From positions 46,546 to 110,545 of the forward strand of contig JALJEE010001426.1 in the NCBI GenBank assembly GCA_023231475.1: a DNA stretch of 64,000 bases. Direction: 5' to 3'. A model generated the notes under the pieces. The model saw only the letters and a list, made by a program, of their open reading frames with translations, was not told where the DNA came from and did not search any database. The stretch's first letter is position 1, and each line of letters opens with the position of its first letter. The DNA comes from Seison nebaliae (Eukaryota > Rotifera > Pararotatoria > Seisonacea > Seisonidae). Positions 1-10,782 of the stretch are shown here, one piece after another. The translations under genes were made by a program, and so were the position numbers.

Positions 1-237
1 ACAAGTTTGAATGATATTAAGTTACTAATGTTTGAATAATGTTGTTTTTGGAAGTTATTAATGTTGGAGAATAAATGTCAATTACAACAGATTTATTTTA
101 TGACTTCTAAAATAATTTTATTTAAATTTCTACTAGAAAGAATATCATCATTTCTTATTCATCCGATTGAGGACAAGTTATGATAAATATTTTACTAAAT
201 GTATTAATATTTCTAATGATTGTTTGAATGATGAATG

Positions 238-3200
238 TTATGATTTGTTAATTAATTGACGAATAACATAGTTCAAGATACCTCCATTCTTGAAATATTC
301 GATTTCCGGTTGCGTATCTAATCGAAGTATTCCATTGAATTTCTTTCCATTAGCTACGATTTCAATTGATTGTCGTGCCTTCAATTCTTTCGGAAGACGA
401 ATAGTAAATTTTGCTTCTTTCTCAATTCCAAGTGATTCTAATGAATCATCTTCATTGAATTGCAATGGAATGATTCCCATACCGACTAAATTGGATCGAT
501 GAATTCTTTCATAACTACTCGCAATCACTGCTTTCACTCCCTATCAAATCAAATTCATTAGAAATGGTAATGAAAATGTCTCATTTTATCATTTATGGCA
601 CATAACGGTTTGCTTTGCTTAAATTCATCTGTCATCAATGAACAGAATTATCCATTAAAATTATGGAATTGAATAAGCAAACACGTTACTGTGTCATGAT
701 TGATATAATGTTACTAACCAGCATCCATGGACCTTTAGCAGCCCAATCACGTGATGAACCGGAACCATATTCCTTCCCAGCTACAATAATTATTGGAACA
801 TTCTCATTCTTGTATTGTTGTGCGATTTCAAAAACGTTATCGATACGATTTGATGGAATATGTCGTGATAATGGTCCTGATTGTTCAACTAATAAATTCT
901 TTAATCGAATATTTGCGAATGTTCCACGTTCCATCAATTCATGATTTCCTCGACGACTACCATAAGAATTGAATTGTGTTGGAGCTACTTTATTCTCTTT
1001 CAAATAAGAGGCAGCTGCCGAATGTGTTGAAATGACACCAGCTGGAGAAATGTGATCGGTCGTGACGGAATTACCAACAACAAGAAGACATTGTGCATCG
1101 ATAATATCTTTCATCGAATCCACATGAGAATTCATCGTTTGGAAGAAAGGTGGATGTCGAATATAAGTGGAATCATTATTCCATGGATACATAATACTGT
1201 CTGGAACATCTAATTCATTCCATCGTTTATTTCCTTCCTTAATTGTCTCATATACTTTTCGGAATAATTCGGGAACAATATTTTTATTGATTACTTCTTG
1301 AATTTCCGATTTTGTGGGCCAAATGTCTCTCAAATAAATATCTTTATTTTCAGTCGATTTTCCGATCGGCTCCTTTTCGAAATCAATCGTTACACGTCCA
1401 CTCAACGCGTATGCGACAACAAGTGGTGGAGAAGCAAGATAATTTGCTAAAGTTAATGGATGAATTCTTCCTTCGAAATTTCGATTTCCACTAAGAACGC
1501 CCGACACTACTAATTCATTATCTTTTATTATTTTCTCGACTGAATCATGTAATTTTCCTGAATTGCCAATACATGTCATACAACCATAACCGACAACATT
1601 AAATCCTAATTGTTCCAAATATGATAAAACATCAGCATTCTTCAAATATTCCGATACAACACCAGAACCAGGAGATAATGAAGTTTTGATATAAGGAGCA
1701 ACATTCAATCCGAGTTGAACAGCTTTCTTTGCCAATAATCCTGCAGCTAACATCACTGATGGATTCGATGTATTCGTACACGAAGTAATTGCAGCGATTA
1801 CTACACTTCCATGTGATAATTCATAATCTTTTCCATCGCAATATTGGAATTTTACCGATCCAACATTCAATCGTTCTGATGTTAAACCGAATCCTTGAAA
1901 ACCAATTGGATTACTCAATTGTTTTTGAAATGTGCTTGCCATTTCATCAACCGAAATACGATCATGTGGTCGTTTAGGACCACTGCATGATGGGACAACA
2001 TTCGATAAATCTAATTCGATGACTGTTGAATAATCTGGTACAACAGCTCCTTCCACATTCGCCAACAGTTGAGTTTTCTTTAAATAATTTTCTATTATTT
2101 CGATTTTGTCTTTGCTCCTTCCCGTATTCTCTAAATATTTAAGAGTTTGGAAATCGGGTGGAAAATATGCAGTCGTAGCACCAAATTCAGGACACATATT
2201 TGAAATAGTCGACCGATCAGCAACCGATAATGTTTTTGCTCCTTCGCCAAAAAATTCAATGAATTTACCCACAACTCCAATATCTCGTAATTGTTTCGTT
2301 ATGGTGAGAACGACATCTGTATTAGTGACTGTCTGTTTAGTCTCTCCAAATAATCGGAAACCGACAACTTGGGGTAAAACCATTGAGATATTTTGACCTA
2401 ACATTACAGATTCAGCTTCTATTCCACCAACACCCCATCCTACAACACCTAATCCATTGATCATGGTGGTATGAGAATCAGTTCCAACAACCGAATCTGG
2501 ATAAAGAATTCCATCCTCTCCTTCGTTGAAAACTACTCTTGCTAAATACTCTAAATTCACTTGATGAACGATTCCACTTCCTGGTGGTATGATTTGAAAA
2601 TTCTTTAAAGATTTCGCTCCCCACTAAACAATGAATGAGATTGAACTTGATAAGAAATTTATGAGAAAAAACTTTCAGAAACACAAATCTTTCTAAATTT
2701 CTCTGGAATTCGATTTCTTCATTACGTTCCAATGCATCGGCACTACAAACATAAAACAGAATTATGAATAACTTATTAAAATTAGGAAATAGGAACATAA
2801 ATGAAAAAAAATGGAAATAAAGAAGAAAAGATGGAGAGGAGTAGATAAGATTTTGGAGGGTCAGGAAAATGTGGAATGAATGGAAACCAGATGGTGCGAG
2901 ATGAGTGAATTGGACATTTGGAATAAATGAAATGGAGATTGGTAAGAGATTGAGCAATTTGATTATCATTTTCTTTAGATTTCGGTCTCATTGAATTTAA
3001 TTCATTTTTATTATAGAGTTGTTTCTCTTTTATTTTCGAATATTTCTCATAAACTTTATAATTGTATCGTTCTTTTATCGATTGAATGGATGATGATGTA
3101 TCTTTTTCATTTAATTTATTTTCTTCCAAAACAGTTTGATGAGTATTAATTGAAGAAATTGTTGTTTTGATTGATGAAGAGGAATATGTTTTCATTTCAT

Positions 3201-3950
3201 GAATTGGATTCATTCCATTCATATAATTTTTATGAGATGAGACTTCTGAATGAATTTGAGATTGTGAATGATGAATTTCTTTAAAAATCATTTGAATCTT
3301 CTCCTTCGTCTCCGTTTGGAAACGTTTAGATTTCGCTAATCTTCAAAATAGAAATAGGAGTAAGTGAATGTCATGAAGATAGAAATCATCTACAACAAAT
3401 TATCAACTACACTCTCCATCCGTTTCGATTGGAAAAATTATTGGTAAATTTGAAAAATGGGAAAAAAGAGAAAAATTATTTCGTTTTAATAACCTTCTAG
3501 CAACATCGACTTGAATTGAATGATCAACTACTAAATCGACGGGACAATGTGGATTGATATTTTTCGGATCACCATTCAATCGATGAACAGCGTTACGCAT
3601 AGCCGCAAAATCAACAACAGCTGGTACTCCAGTAAAATCCTGAAGTATAACTCGAGCTGGTTTGAATGGAACTTCCATAATTTTCCCATCGGCCGTATTC
3701 TTCTTCCAATCGAGAATGTTATGTACATCTGATTCATGGAAGCTAAAACCATCATAATTCCTTACCGCTGATTCCAGAAGAATACGAATACAATAAGGTA
3801 ATTTTACTAATAAATGAGAATTAGAAGGAAAAATTTGGATAATCGATAGAAATCCGAACAATACCGATCATCATCACTTAATTTGGATAGATTATAATAC
3901 GAATATTCTTTGTCGTTGTACACGAAATTCTCCAAATATTTCTTAAACAT
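238..3950 (-). CDS. ACO1: Cytosolic aconitase / iron regulatory protein 1 (IRP1)
   Basis: Exons 3950-3860, 3806-3494, 2742-2673, 2623-719 and 540-238 join in frame to 893 residues, close to the usual 889 of IRP1. The family catalyses citrate-isocitrate conversion with a 4Fe-4S cluster in the cytosol; the apo-protein of many animals binds iron-responsive elements in mRNA. All three cluster cysteines are present, one in SCTNTSNPS and two in [14 protein letters not shown]-, DSHTTM-, SLSPGSG- and SSRDWAAKG-type aconitase signatures are intact. The start is the ATG before FKKYLENF; an acceptor-like TTAG lies just upstream, so a 5'UTR intron is possible. An additional in-frame cassette (2888-3340) lies in the 750 bp gap between the second and third exons and is listed separately. 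The sequence alone cannot show whether IRE binding is retained. Confidence 0.93.
2888..3340 (-). CDS. Candidate cassette exon of the IRP1 gene, IRP2-like insert
   Basis: A 453 bp (151-codon) open stretch inside the second IRP1 intron. It has a good acceptor upstream (pyrimidine-rich, ending TTTTGAAG) and ends at a GTTTCC donor. Both junctions are phase 2, so inclusion keeps the aconitase frame and gives a 1044-residue protein. The flanking introns would be 153 and 145 bp. The encoded segment is Lys/Ser/Asn/Glu/Ile-rich and looks disordered. Near its end (2905-2916) it encodes Cys-Pro-Ile-His, and the codon made at the downstream junction is another Cys. The insertion point, directly after [11 protein letters not shown] and before the [11 protein letters not shown] block, is where mammalian IRP2 carries its 73-residue specific domain. 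Constitutive, alternative or non-functional use cannot be told from sequence; the donor is weak by normal standards but matches the GTT donors used in this window. Confidence 0.55.
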
Positions 3951-5089
3951 TTCACCAACCTCCTAACAAGATAAATTTAACACTGTAATAAAATGAAGAG
4001 AAAGAAATAGAATAGAATTGGCAACAGAAAATGAAGTGAGAATATCGAACGACATATAAAAGTGACAAGGTACTACCAAGCCCTAACTTCTACGTATGTC
4101 ACATATACACATTCTACATGCCAACATTGACGTGTGGAGAGAAATTCTTAATTTTCCTTACAAATAATTCCTAGAAATTAGATGAAATGATATCAATTCA
4201 ATAAATTCTTCGAATAATAAAAAATATTTATTCACTTCTCTAACAATCCAACAATTACATGTACAATCACAAATAAATAGCCTATAGATGTCTTGTGAGT
4301 GGAAGAACGTGTTTGGCAGCAGAATAATATAATCTGCCCTAAATAAAATATTTCCAATTTGATTACCTAACGAATTGGATAATGTCCAAAATGCAATGAC
4401 AAAATAAATTTATTTCTCATGCATTAAAATAACGATCAATTAATTTCTTTTCGATTCCTCTAATTTGCTTTACGAAAAAGAAAACTGTTCGACCATCATC
4501 GAAAACAACAATTTATGAACAGACAAAAACATGAAATTAATTTCTCTTTTCTTTTTCTTACAATCAATCTGTTATTATTGAGGAATAAAGGATGTGACGA
4601 TTAAGATATGTTGTATACGTCGTCTCTTATGTTTCTCATTCGATACAAATGATTTTTATAGATGATGTTTTTTCTCAAAAATGCACTAATATGGAATGAC
4701 TAATGATATACTTGACTTGTTCGAAATAAATATATTCAGATATATTAATTTTTCTGTTAATTTCTATTTTGTTTGAAGGAGAATTGAATGCATAATTGCT
4801 AATCATACATCTTGTACTTCTCATATGAAGACTTTTGTTAATAGGAAAATATTTTTAAGAATATTCTTCTTTCTTTCTGTTTTCCCAATCCCAACAGTTT
4901 CGTCTTGGGAAAACTTATGTTGTAGTTTGATGGATTATTCGATTAGTTTCATAAATTATTCTTATTCATTATCCTTTAATAATATTAATGAAATGATCTG
5001 TTGTCAAAAGAAAAGAAAGAAGAATAATATTTAATAATTTTTATTTCGTATAAAAATGAATGATGACATATAATTCATATAATTGCCAT
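3951..5089. other. Intergenic region, IRP1 5' end to eEF2-like 3' end
   Basis: AT-rich, with no exon that joins to either neighbour. It should hold the IRP1 promoter and 5'UTR (near 3951-4100) and the 3' end of the eEF2-like gene. A 69-codon plus-strand frame at 4825-5034 has no family resemblance and I do not regard it as a gene. Confidence 0.5.
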
Positions 5090-7657
5090 TCAAATAATCG
5101 GAACTGGTAGAACGCCTTTCTCGTTGATATATTCATCGGAATGAGGAATATTGGGTGACATTCGTTTTCTTTCTCTAATCGATTTAACTATCTTACCACT
5201 AATACTCGATTCATCCGTCACGCTTCCTGGTAATAATTTCCAATGATCGAATTGCATTTGTGGAAAAGCTTTACCACTCGTTGCTCCTTTCAATTCTGCT
5301 ACATATCCGAATGATTCAACTACCGGTATCATTGCCGTTAATTTCATTATGCTCTTCGAATAATCATCAGGGAATTCATCTAATAATTCTTCATTCTCTA
5401 CCCATCCTCGACGATTGTTCAATGTCTGATGAATTGTTCCGATACAGGATTGAGTGCAAGTTACTTCCATTTTATAAACTGGTTCATAAAGACATGGAGT
5501 TGCTGCCAAGAGAGCACCATATAATGATCGTCTAGTCAGAGGAAGAATTTGTCCCGCTCTTCGATGTGCATTGTCTGAATGAATTTTTGCATCCATAATA
5601 TCAAATTGAACATTTCTTAATGGTTCGCCACATAACGGACCATCTCGACATACCCAATCTGCTCCATTTTTTACAATGTCTTTAATTGCAGACATATTCT
5701 GAACTGAAGTTGATTGATCATTTAAAAGATTTAATGGACATGATTCCGGATATAATCCCCAAATTCGTTTAGATTCATTTTTTGTCATAAATTCTGATAA
5801 GAATTCCACTTGATCATTCTTGTCCATGACATGATTAGACAACATTTTCTTCTCATTCAACTTCTCTAATTTCTCACTTACTTCTTCATCCATTGGACGT
5901 GCAATAACCATGAGTTTATTATGATTATTTGCCGATTTTGAGATGGCAACGAATTTCGATTGTTCCAAAATCCCTTCTCTGAAACTGACGATCGGTTCTG
6001 ATGACTTCAATTTACATTTCGCATAAAAATTTTGAAGATCATTAAATATGATTTCCAAGTGTAATTCACCAGCACCGGAAATAATATGTTGTCCTTGTTC
6101 GGTTTGACGAATTTGAATGAGTGGATCTGATTTCGCTAATTTCTTCAATCCATCGATCATTTTCGGTAAATCAATCGGTTGAAGTACATCGACAGCTAAA
6201 CTGACAACTGGACTCACAGAAAAATTCATCAAACGTATTCTATGTGATGTTGAGGCAGTTGTTAGACAACCAGATCTTTGTAAATGTTTGTCGATTCCAG
6301 TTATTCCGATAACATTTCCTGGTGTAAATGATGTCATTCCTTGAAGATTTCCTGGATCGATAGACAACGACATGACTGACTGAATTGGACATTCCATTTT
6401 ATTATTATCATTCTCTTTGTCACTCGAAAGAATTCTTACGGTTTGTCTCGATGAGATCGTTCCACTAAAAACTCGACCAATACCAATGAATCTTGTTAAA
6501 TCATTTGATGGAATCATCTTACTGACATATACCATCAATGGTGCATTCTCATCACAATTCTTTATTCCATTCGCCACATTATCGTCTAATGGTCCTTCAT
6601 ATAAAACTTCCATTCTATAACTCTGAGCAACAAGTGGTGAAGGTAAATGTTGAGCGACACAATCCACCAACACATCAGCTAATGGTAACCATCTCGACAT
6701 AATGAAATGAGTCAACAATTTGACTGATGACAACTCTAATTTATTTTGTTCATAAACTTTTTGGAGTGATGGAAGTTTCGTCAAGATTTTCTCCAATTTT
6801 TCTGGATGTTCCAAATCCTGTAGTGCCGTTAACATCGAATATACCGGTTTCATTACCATTTGTTCCAATAGATTCTGTTTATTTGCTTTCTTTGAATCGA
6901 ACGGCCATAAACAATTTAAAAATTTCTCGTATTTTCCTTCTTTCTGTAATTCATTATTCTTCTCCAAATATATTCGGGCGAATGTCTCTAAAGAGAAACC
7001 CCATCCATATTTAGCACTTGCAAATATGACATTTCCTTTCGTTGGAGAAAATTGAAATTCACTCATTTTTATCTTCTTATCTTTCTTTAGATACGATTCC
7101 ATTAACTTATTGAGATTATTGATAATCTTGTAGAAGTTGAGAGTTAAAACTGACATGTCCAATTTCTGTTCCACAATACATCGATCGATTTTATTAATGA
7201 CTAAAATCGGTTTTATTCTTTCATCCAACGCTTGTTTCAATACAACTTCCGTTTGAATACTAACTCCAGATACTGCATCAACTACAATTATTGCTCCATC
7301 AGTTAATCTTAAGGCTGCCGTCACTTCCGATGAGAAGTCAACATGTCCCGGTGAATCTATTAAATTTATCAAAATCTTTTCTGATGATATTTTCTTTTGC
7401 AACTCTTTTCCTTTGATCGGTGCCAATAGACTTACTGCTGTCGATTTAATTGTAATTCCTCGTTCTTTCTCATCTTTTCTTGAATCAGTCGAACATTTGG
7501 AACCAGTATTATCTTTACACAGAAGTCCACCTGCATTCAATAAGGAATCTGTTAATGATGTCTTGCCATGATCAACATGTGCAATGATTGATAAATTTCT
7601 TATTAAGTTCGGTTGTTTACAGTAAACACCAAATTCGTCCTTGTTCACTTTCACCAT
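5090..7657 (-). CDS. Divergent eEF2-like translation elongation GTPase
   Basis: An intronless frame of 855 residues, against about 858 for eEF2, which drives ribosomal translocation. The GTPase motifs are complete: AHVDHGKT (P-loop), RGITIKST (switch I), DSPGHVDF and NKID. Domains II-V follow, with SPLVAQSYRMEVLYEGP, HIISGAGELHLE and AFPQMQFDHWKLLPG matching eEF2. The threonine corresponding to the eEF2-kinase site is kept (STDSRKDE). Overall similarity is well below that of a housekeeping eEF2. The diphthamide loop reads AHRRAGQ (5549-5566) instead of the near-invariant AIHRGGGQ, and the C-terminus is extended beyond the usual DNYLDKL-type end. The lack of introns among multi-exon neighbours fits a retrocopy or simply intron loss. 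EFL1/Ria1 was considered, but domain IV and the C-terminus follow eEF2. It is probably a paralog rather than the main eEF2. Confidence 0.85.
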   Translation of the reverse strand: MVKVNKDEFGVYCKQPNLIRNLSIIAHVDHGKTSLTDSLLNAGGLLCKDNTGSKCSTDSRKDEKERGITIKSTAVSLLAPIKGKELQKKISSEKILINLIDSPGHVDFSSEVTAALRLTDGAIIVVDAVSGVSIQTEVVLKQALDERIKPILVINKIDRCIVEQKLDMSVLTLNFYKIINNLNKLMESYLKKDKKIKMSEFQFSPTKGNVIFASAKYGWGFSLETFARIYLEKNNELQKEGKYEKFLNCLWPFDSKKANKQNLLEQMVMKPVYSMLTALQDLEHPEKLEKILTKLPSLQKVYEQNKLELSSVKLLTHFIMSRWLPLADVLVDCVAQHLPSPLVAQSYRMEVLYEGPLDDNVANGIKNCDENAPLMVYVSKMIPSNDLTRFIGIGRVFSGTISSRQTVRILSSDKENDNNKMECPIQSVMSLSIDPGNLQGMTSFTPGNVIGITGIDKHLQRSGCLTTASTSHRIRLMNFSVSPVVSLAVDVLQPIDLPKMIDGLKKLAKSDPLIQIRQTEQGQHIISGAGELHLEIIFNDLQNFYAKCKLKSSEPIVSFREGILEQSKFVAISKSANNHNKLMVIARPMDEEVSEKLEKLNEKKMLSNHVMDKNDQVEFLSEFMTKNESKRIWGLYPESCPLNLLNDQSTSVQNMSAIKDIVKNGADWVCRDGPLCGEPLRNVQFDIMDAKIHSDNAHRRAGQILPLTRRSLYGALLAATPCLYEPVYKMEVTCTQSCIGTIHQTLNNRRGWVENEELLDEFPDDYSKSIMKLTAMIPVVESFGYVAELKGATSGKAFPQMQFDHWKLLPGSVTDESSISGKIVKSIRERKRMSPNIPHSDEYINEKGVLPVPII

Positions 7658-8168
7658 AATTAAATACTTCTTATAAAAAGTTTTCGTGTAATCCTTTCGC
7701 CATTATTGCACTATTTATACTTACCGCGAAAAGTTGCGCAATTCATTGGGAAACTACATCGCTTTATCTCCATTTCTTCAGAAAACTCTGAAAAAAATTA
7801 ATTTTTTTTAATTTAACAATTAAAAAATGTTGTGTATATTATTTATTTGATGATATAATGAAAATTAAGGTATATATCACCTAACCGACCTCTTTATCAG
7901 TTCTAATTATTTCATCATTTCGTTTGTTATTTCAATAGAGATTGTTCTCAATCTTTCAATTAATTTAATTTAGATATTATAAAATAAGCTGATTAAATGA
8001 TAATTTCATTATTAAAATTCTAAAAGAAAATTATAAATGGAAATGGAATTTCATTTATTTTCCAATGATAATATTTTTCACTTCGGTCATTTTAAATAAC
8101 TGAAAGAACTTTTAGAATTTATATGAAATAATTTAAATGAATAAAGTATGTGAGAAGGAGGAAAATGT
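7658..8168. other. Intergenic region with no visible gene
   Basis: About 500 bp, very AT-rich, separating two minus-strand genes. It should contain the eEF2-like promoter and the 3'UTR of the p47-like gene. No coding or RNA signal seen. Confidence 0.5.
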
Positions 8169-9008
8169 TTATGGATCAAATCCTTTCACCATCTGCTGTT
8201 GGATTGTTGTGTTTCGGATTTTCGCTTCATCGATTGTCGAATTTTCTTCATGTAATTCTCGTTTGGGCGTGGGAAATGGTACCACGAAGAGGAATGGTTT
8301 CAAATTGTAATCAGGATTTTCGCTGCAAACATATTGTCGTAAATCAGTGATACGATGTTTGAACGGATTCACTTTGACTCGATATTTATTTTGATCCATC
8401 GTTCGAATCTGAACGAAACATGTCGGTTCGTTTTCGTCGATTGATAATTCGAAATTTTTTTTTTCTGCCATTTCTTTCGCTTTCTGTTGTTCCTGTATCA
8501 ATTCCGTTGGATATGATGGAGAACCGACGAATTCTGGTGCAATATTTCCGAGAACACGTCCTGAACCACTAAAAGGTTTCATGGCAGGAGCAGTATATTC
8601 TTCTGTCATATTATTTTCAATAGCTAAATTGATGGCATCTTGATTACCTCCTGATAATTCAGGTGGCATTTCTCCTTTCAGAATTCTCCCTAGAAATTGT
8701 CGATTGTTATCATCATCTAATAATCGTAATGGTCCATCATCGATACTGAAACCATTAGACCAAATTTTGAGAACTCGTTTCACTCTCGAATCTGTCAAAT
8801 CCTCCGATCTGATATCTTGATTTAATGCATTCTGTTGCAGAATACGGAACAACATTGAGGTATCAGGTCTTTCAGGGCCAACTATCTCCTGTCCACTCCT
8901 GTCACTTCCTCCGGCATAATAATGTTGTCGTGCATTGTTCATTTCTTCTTCATCCGAATCTTTAATATCATTCAAAGTATTGATGACCATTTTGAACAAG
9001 TGAGACAA
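8169..9008 (-). CDS. p47/UBXN2-type p97 (VCP) adaptor with SEP and UBX domains
   Basis: A single exon of 279 residues. Near residue 28 is YYAGGSDRSGQEIVGP, which matches the SHP/p97-binding box of p47 (YAGGSERSGQQIVGP). A SEP domain follows at about 75-135 (LKIWSNGFSIDDGPLR, QFLGRILKGEMPPEL). A C-terminal UBX domain runs from about 200 (TCFVQIRTMDQNKYRVK) and includes the FPTPKREL loop that inserts into the p97 N-domain. p47 family members guide the AAA ATPase p97/VCP in Golgi and ER membrane fusion. The N-terminal UBA domain of p47 is absent, so the layout is like UBXN2A/UBXN2B (p37). It is divergent from the BTB gene at 9470, with about 460 bp between them that may hold both promoters. Confidence 0.88.
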   Translation of the reverse strand: MSHLFKMVINTLNDIKDSDEEEMNNARQHYYAGGSDRSGQEIVGPERPDTSMLFRILQQNALNQDIRSEDLTDSRVKRVLKIWSNGFSIDDGPLRLLDDDNNRQFLGRILKGEMPPELSGGNQDAINLAIENNMTEEYTAPAMKPFSGSGRVLGNIAPEFVGSPSYPTELIQEQQKAKEMAEKKNFELSIDENEPTCFVQIRTMDQNKYRVKVNPFKHRITDLRQYVCSENPDYNLKPFLFVVPFPTPKRELHEENSTIDEAKIRNTTIQQQMVKGFDP

Positions 9009-9469
9009 ATAAATAAATTTCGTAAAAAATCTTTCTAGTTTTTTCTATTTGAAAATAAAATTATTTTTTTTATTTAATCTCATTATTTATACTTTATCAT
9101 CCTTTTCTACAACTATGAATTTAGTTAACTGATTCTTTTTATTGAAATTTTCGGCTTTTTTTGTTTCGGAAAACTTCTCAATGTTCTCTGAACGTTTTTC
9201 TTATGATATTTTTTTAAAATTAGATTTTTATATTTAAAACACTTTTTTGAAACTTTATTTTCGAGTCATATAATCAATTATAAACGACAATAATAATTAT
9301 TTAACTGATTAGGGAATTTTTGTTTGTTAAAAGTAGTTCGGTGAACTTTCTAACGTTAGTTCTAATGAACATTGAAACAATATAAATTGGTGAGAGATGA
9401 ATTTAAGCAATAATTGAAAGTGGTAAGCGAAAAATATTCTTTTAAATTTTAATTTTCATTTGGTTCTGA
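9009..9469. other. Divergent intergenic region, probable shared promoter area
   Basis: Lies between the start codons of the minus-strand p47-like gene and the plus-strand BTB gene. T- and A-rich tracts only; no recognisable motif beyond base composition. Confidence 0.4.
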
Positions 9470-10403
9470 ATGTCGCGTCGGACTAAAAGCACTGCAAAAG
9501 TTTATTGACTTTTTTCATAAACATAACGAAATACCACGAATAATTTTAGGTATCCAAAAAAGTAGTTAAGCCAGTTGAACGGGTTGACTCGATACAATTT
9601 GAGAAAGCGAGTATCATATCGGAAGTGGAAAGTTTCTTCGTTAAGGACAATGAATTTTCCGATCTCATCATTTTAGTAGGAAGTTTATTTTAAATAATTC
9701 AAAAATCGAATTTTCATGAGAGTTAAATGAAGATAAAAAATTGAATGCGAATACTGGAGTAATATCAGCAGCAAGTCCAGTTTTGAGGAAAGAATTTCTT
9801 GAAAAACGAGAAACACATAATATGGAAGAATCTAAAAAGAAAATGGAATGTCTCTCTTTATGTAATAATGAATATGATGATGTGCTCACTTTACTCCAAT
9901 TCATTTATCCTCAATTCTCACCACGAATTAACGACAACAACGTAACAGCTATGTTGCGCATGAGTGAAGATTATGATATCAGTTCAATTAAACGCTTGGC
10001 ACTCAATCACATCTATAATAAATTAGATAAGATCAAAGCAATGAGATTACCTGATGCAACCGCGAAAAGTCCAGGATTGGATGGATTCTTTATTCGATTT
10101 ACTGATGATGAATCGATTCCTATAATGAAATTTTGTGATCAATTACTTTCATGGTTATCGATAGCTGTCGCTACAATGAACACACAATTACGTGATCGAC
10201 TTCTCAATGTTCTCAGTTTCTTTCCTTTATTCGTCTTCGAGAAAAGTACACCATATCAAGCGATGAGTGATGAAGAGAAAGCATTCATCATGACAGCTAA
10301 ATGTCGATTGTTGGAGAATAGTCGAGAAGCACAACCTCAAGTTCGCAAAGAGAATTTAAGATCAATTCATCTTGAACCGTTTCGACCTACACATGTTCCA
10401 TAA
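9470..10403 (+). CDS. BTB/POZ domain protein
   Basis: Exons 9470-9499, 9550-9682 and 9733-10403 join in frame across two introns of exactly 50 bp each, giving 277 residues. The BTB fold begins at about residue 40 with FSDLIILVGNKKLNANT and continues through GVISAASPVLRKEFLEK, the DVLTLLQFIYP helix pair and a RMSEDYDISSIKRLALNHI segment. This is the usual pattern of a POZ domain followed by the first helices of a BACK-like region. No Kelch, MATH or zinc-finger partner domain is present downstream. Such proteins commonly dimerise and act as CUL3 substrate adaptors, but nothing here identifies a substrate. The first exon encodes a basic ten-residue leader. Confidence 0.82.
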
Positions 10404-10782
10404 ACCGTGACATCACTTACATATAAAGTCAAATTAAGAAAACTACAATTCTCATTTTATGTTATCTGGTTCATCTTGAAAAATTTTAATTAAGTTTCCT
10501 ATAAAGAATGTTAAATTCAGTACGAAAATAATAAATTTTTAAATAATAATTGAAATCGAAGAATAAAAGATGTTCGAGATGGAAGAAGTTCAAACTATGA
10601 ACTGTTAAGCTTAAAAATTGAATTTTTCTCTAAAATAAAAATTGTTTTAAGAATTATAAGACTAATTATCTTTTGATTGAGTCAACGTATGAAAACGGTT
10701 AATATCTTATATATTGTTTCAAATTCAGTTACACGAATACAATTTTATTAATCAGTTTTTCCTCTCCCAATTTGATTTGGCA
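10404..10782. other. Intergenic region between BTB gene and USO1
   Basis: About 380 bp, AT-rich. It holds the BTB 3'UTR and the USO1 promoter; nothing else is visible. Confidence 0.4.

Noticed and set aside
2478-2969. 163-codon minus-strand frame overlapping IRP1
   Set aside because: Only its middle ([19 protein letters not shown]) is real, as the third IRP1 exon; the rest reads through introns on both sides.
4825-5034. 69-codon frame between IRP1 and the eEF2-like gene
   Set aside because: Composition of random AT-rich DNA, no family likeness and no plausible splice partner.
5090-7657. Calling the GTPase EFL1/Ria1 (ribosome maturation factor)
   Set aside because: Length, domain IV with the His loop, and the FDHWKLLPG end follow eEF2; the EFL1-specific insertions are absent.
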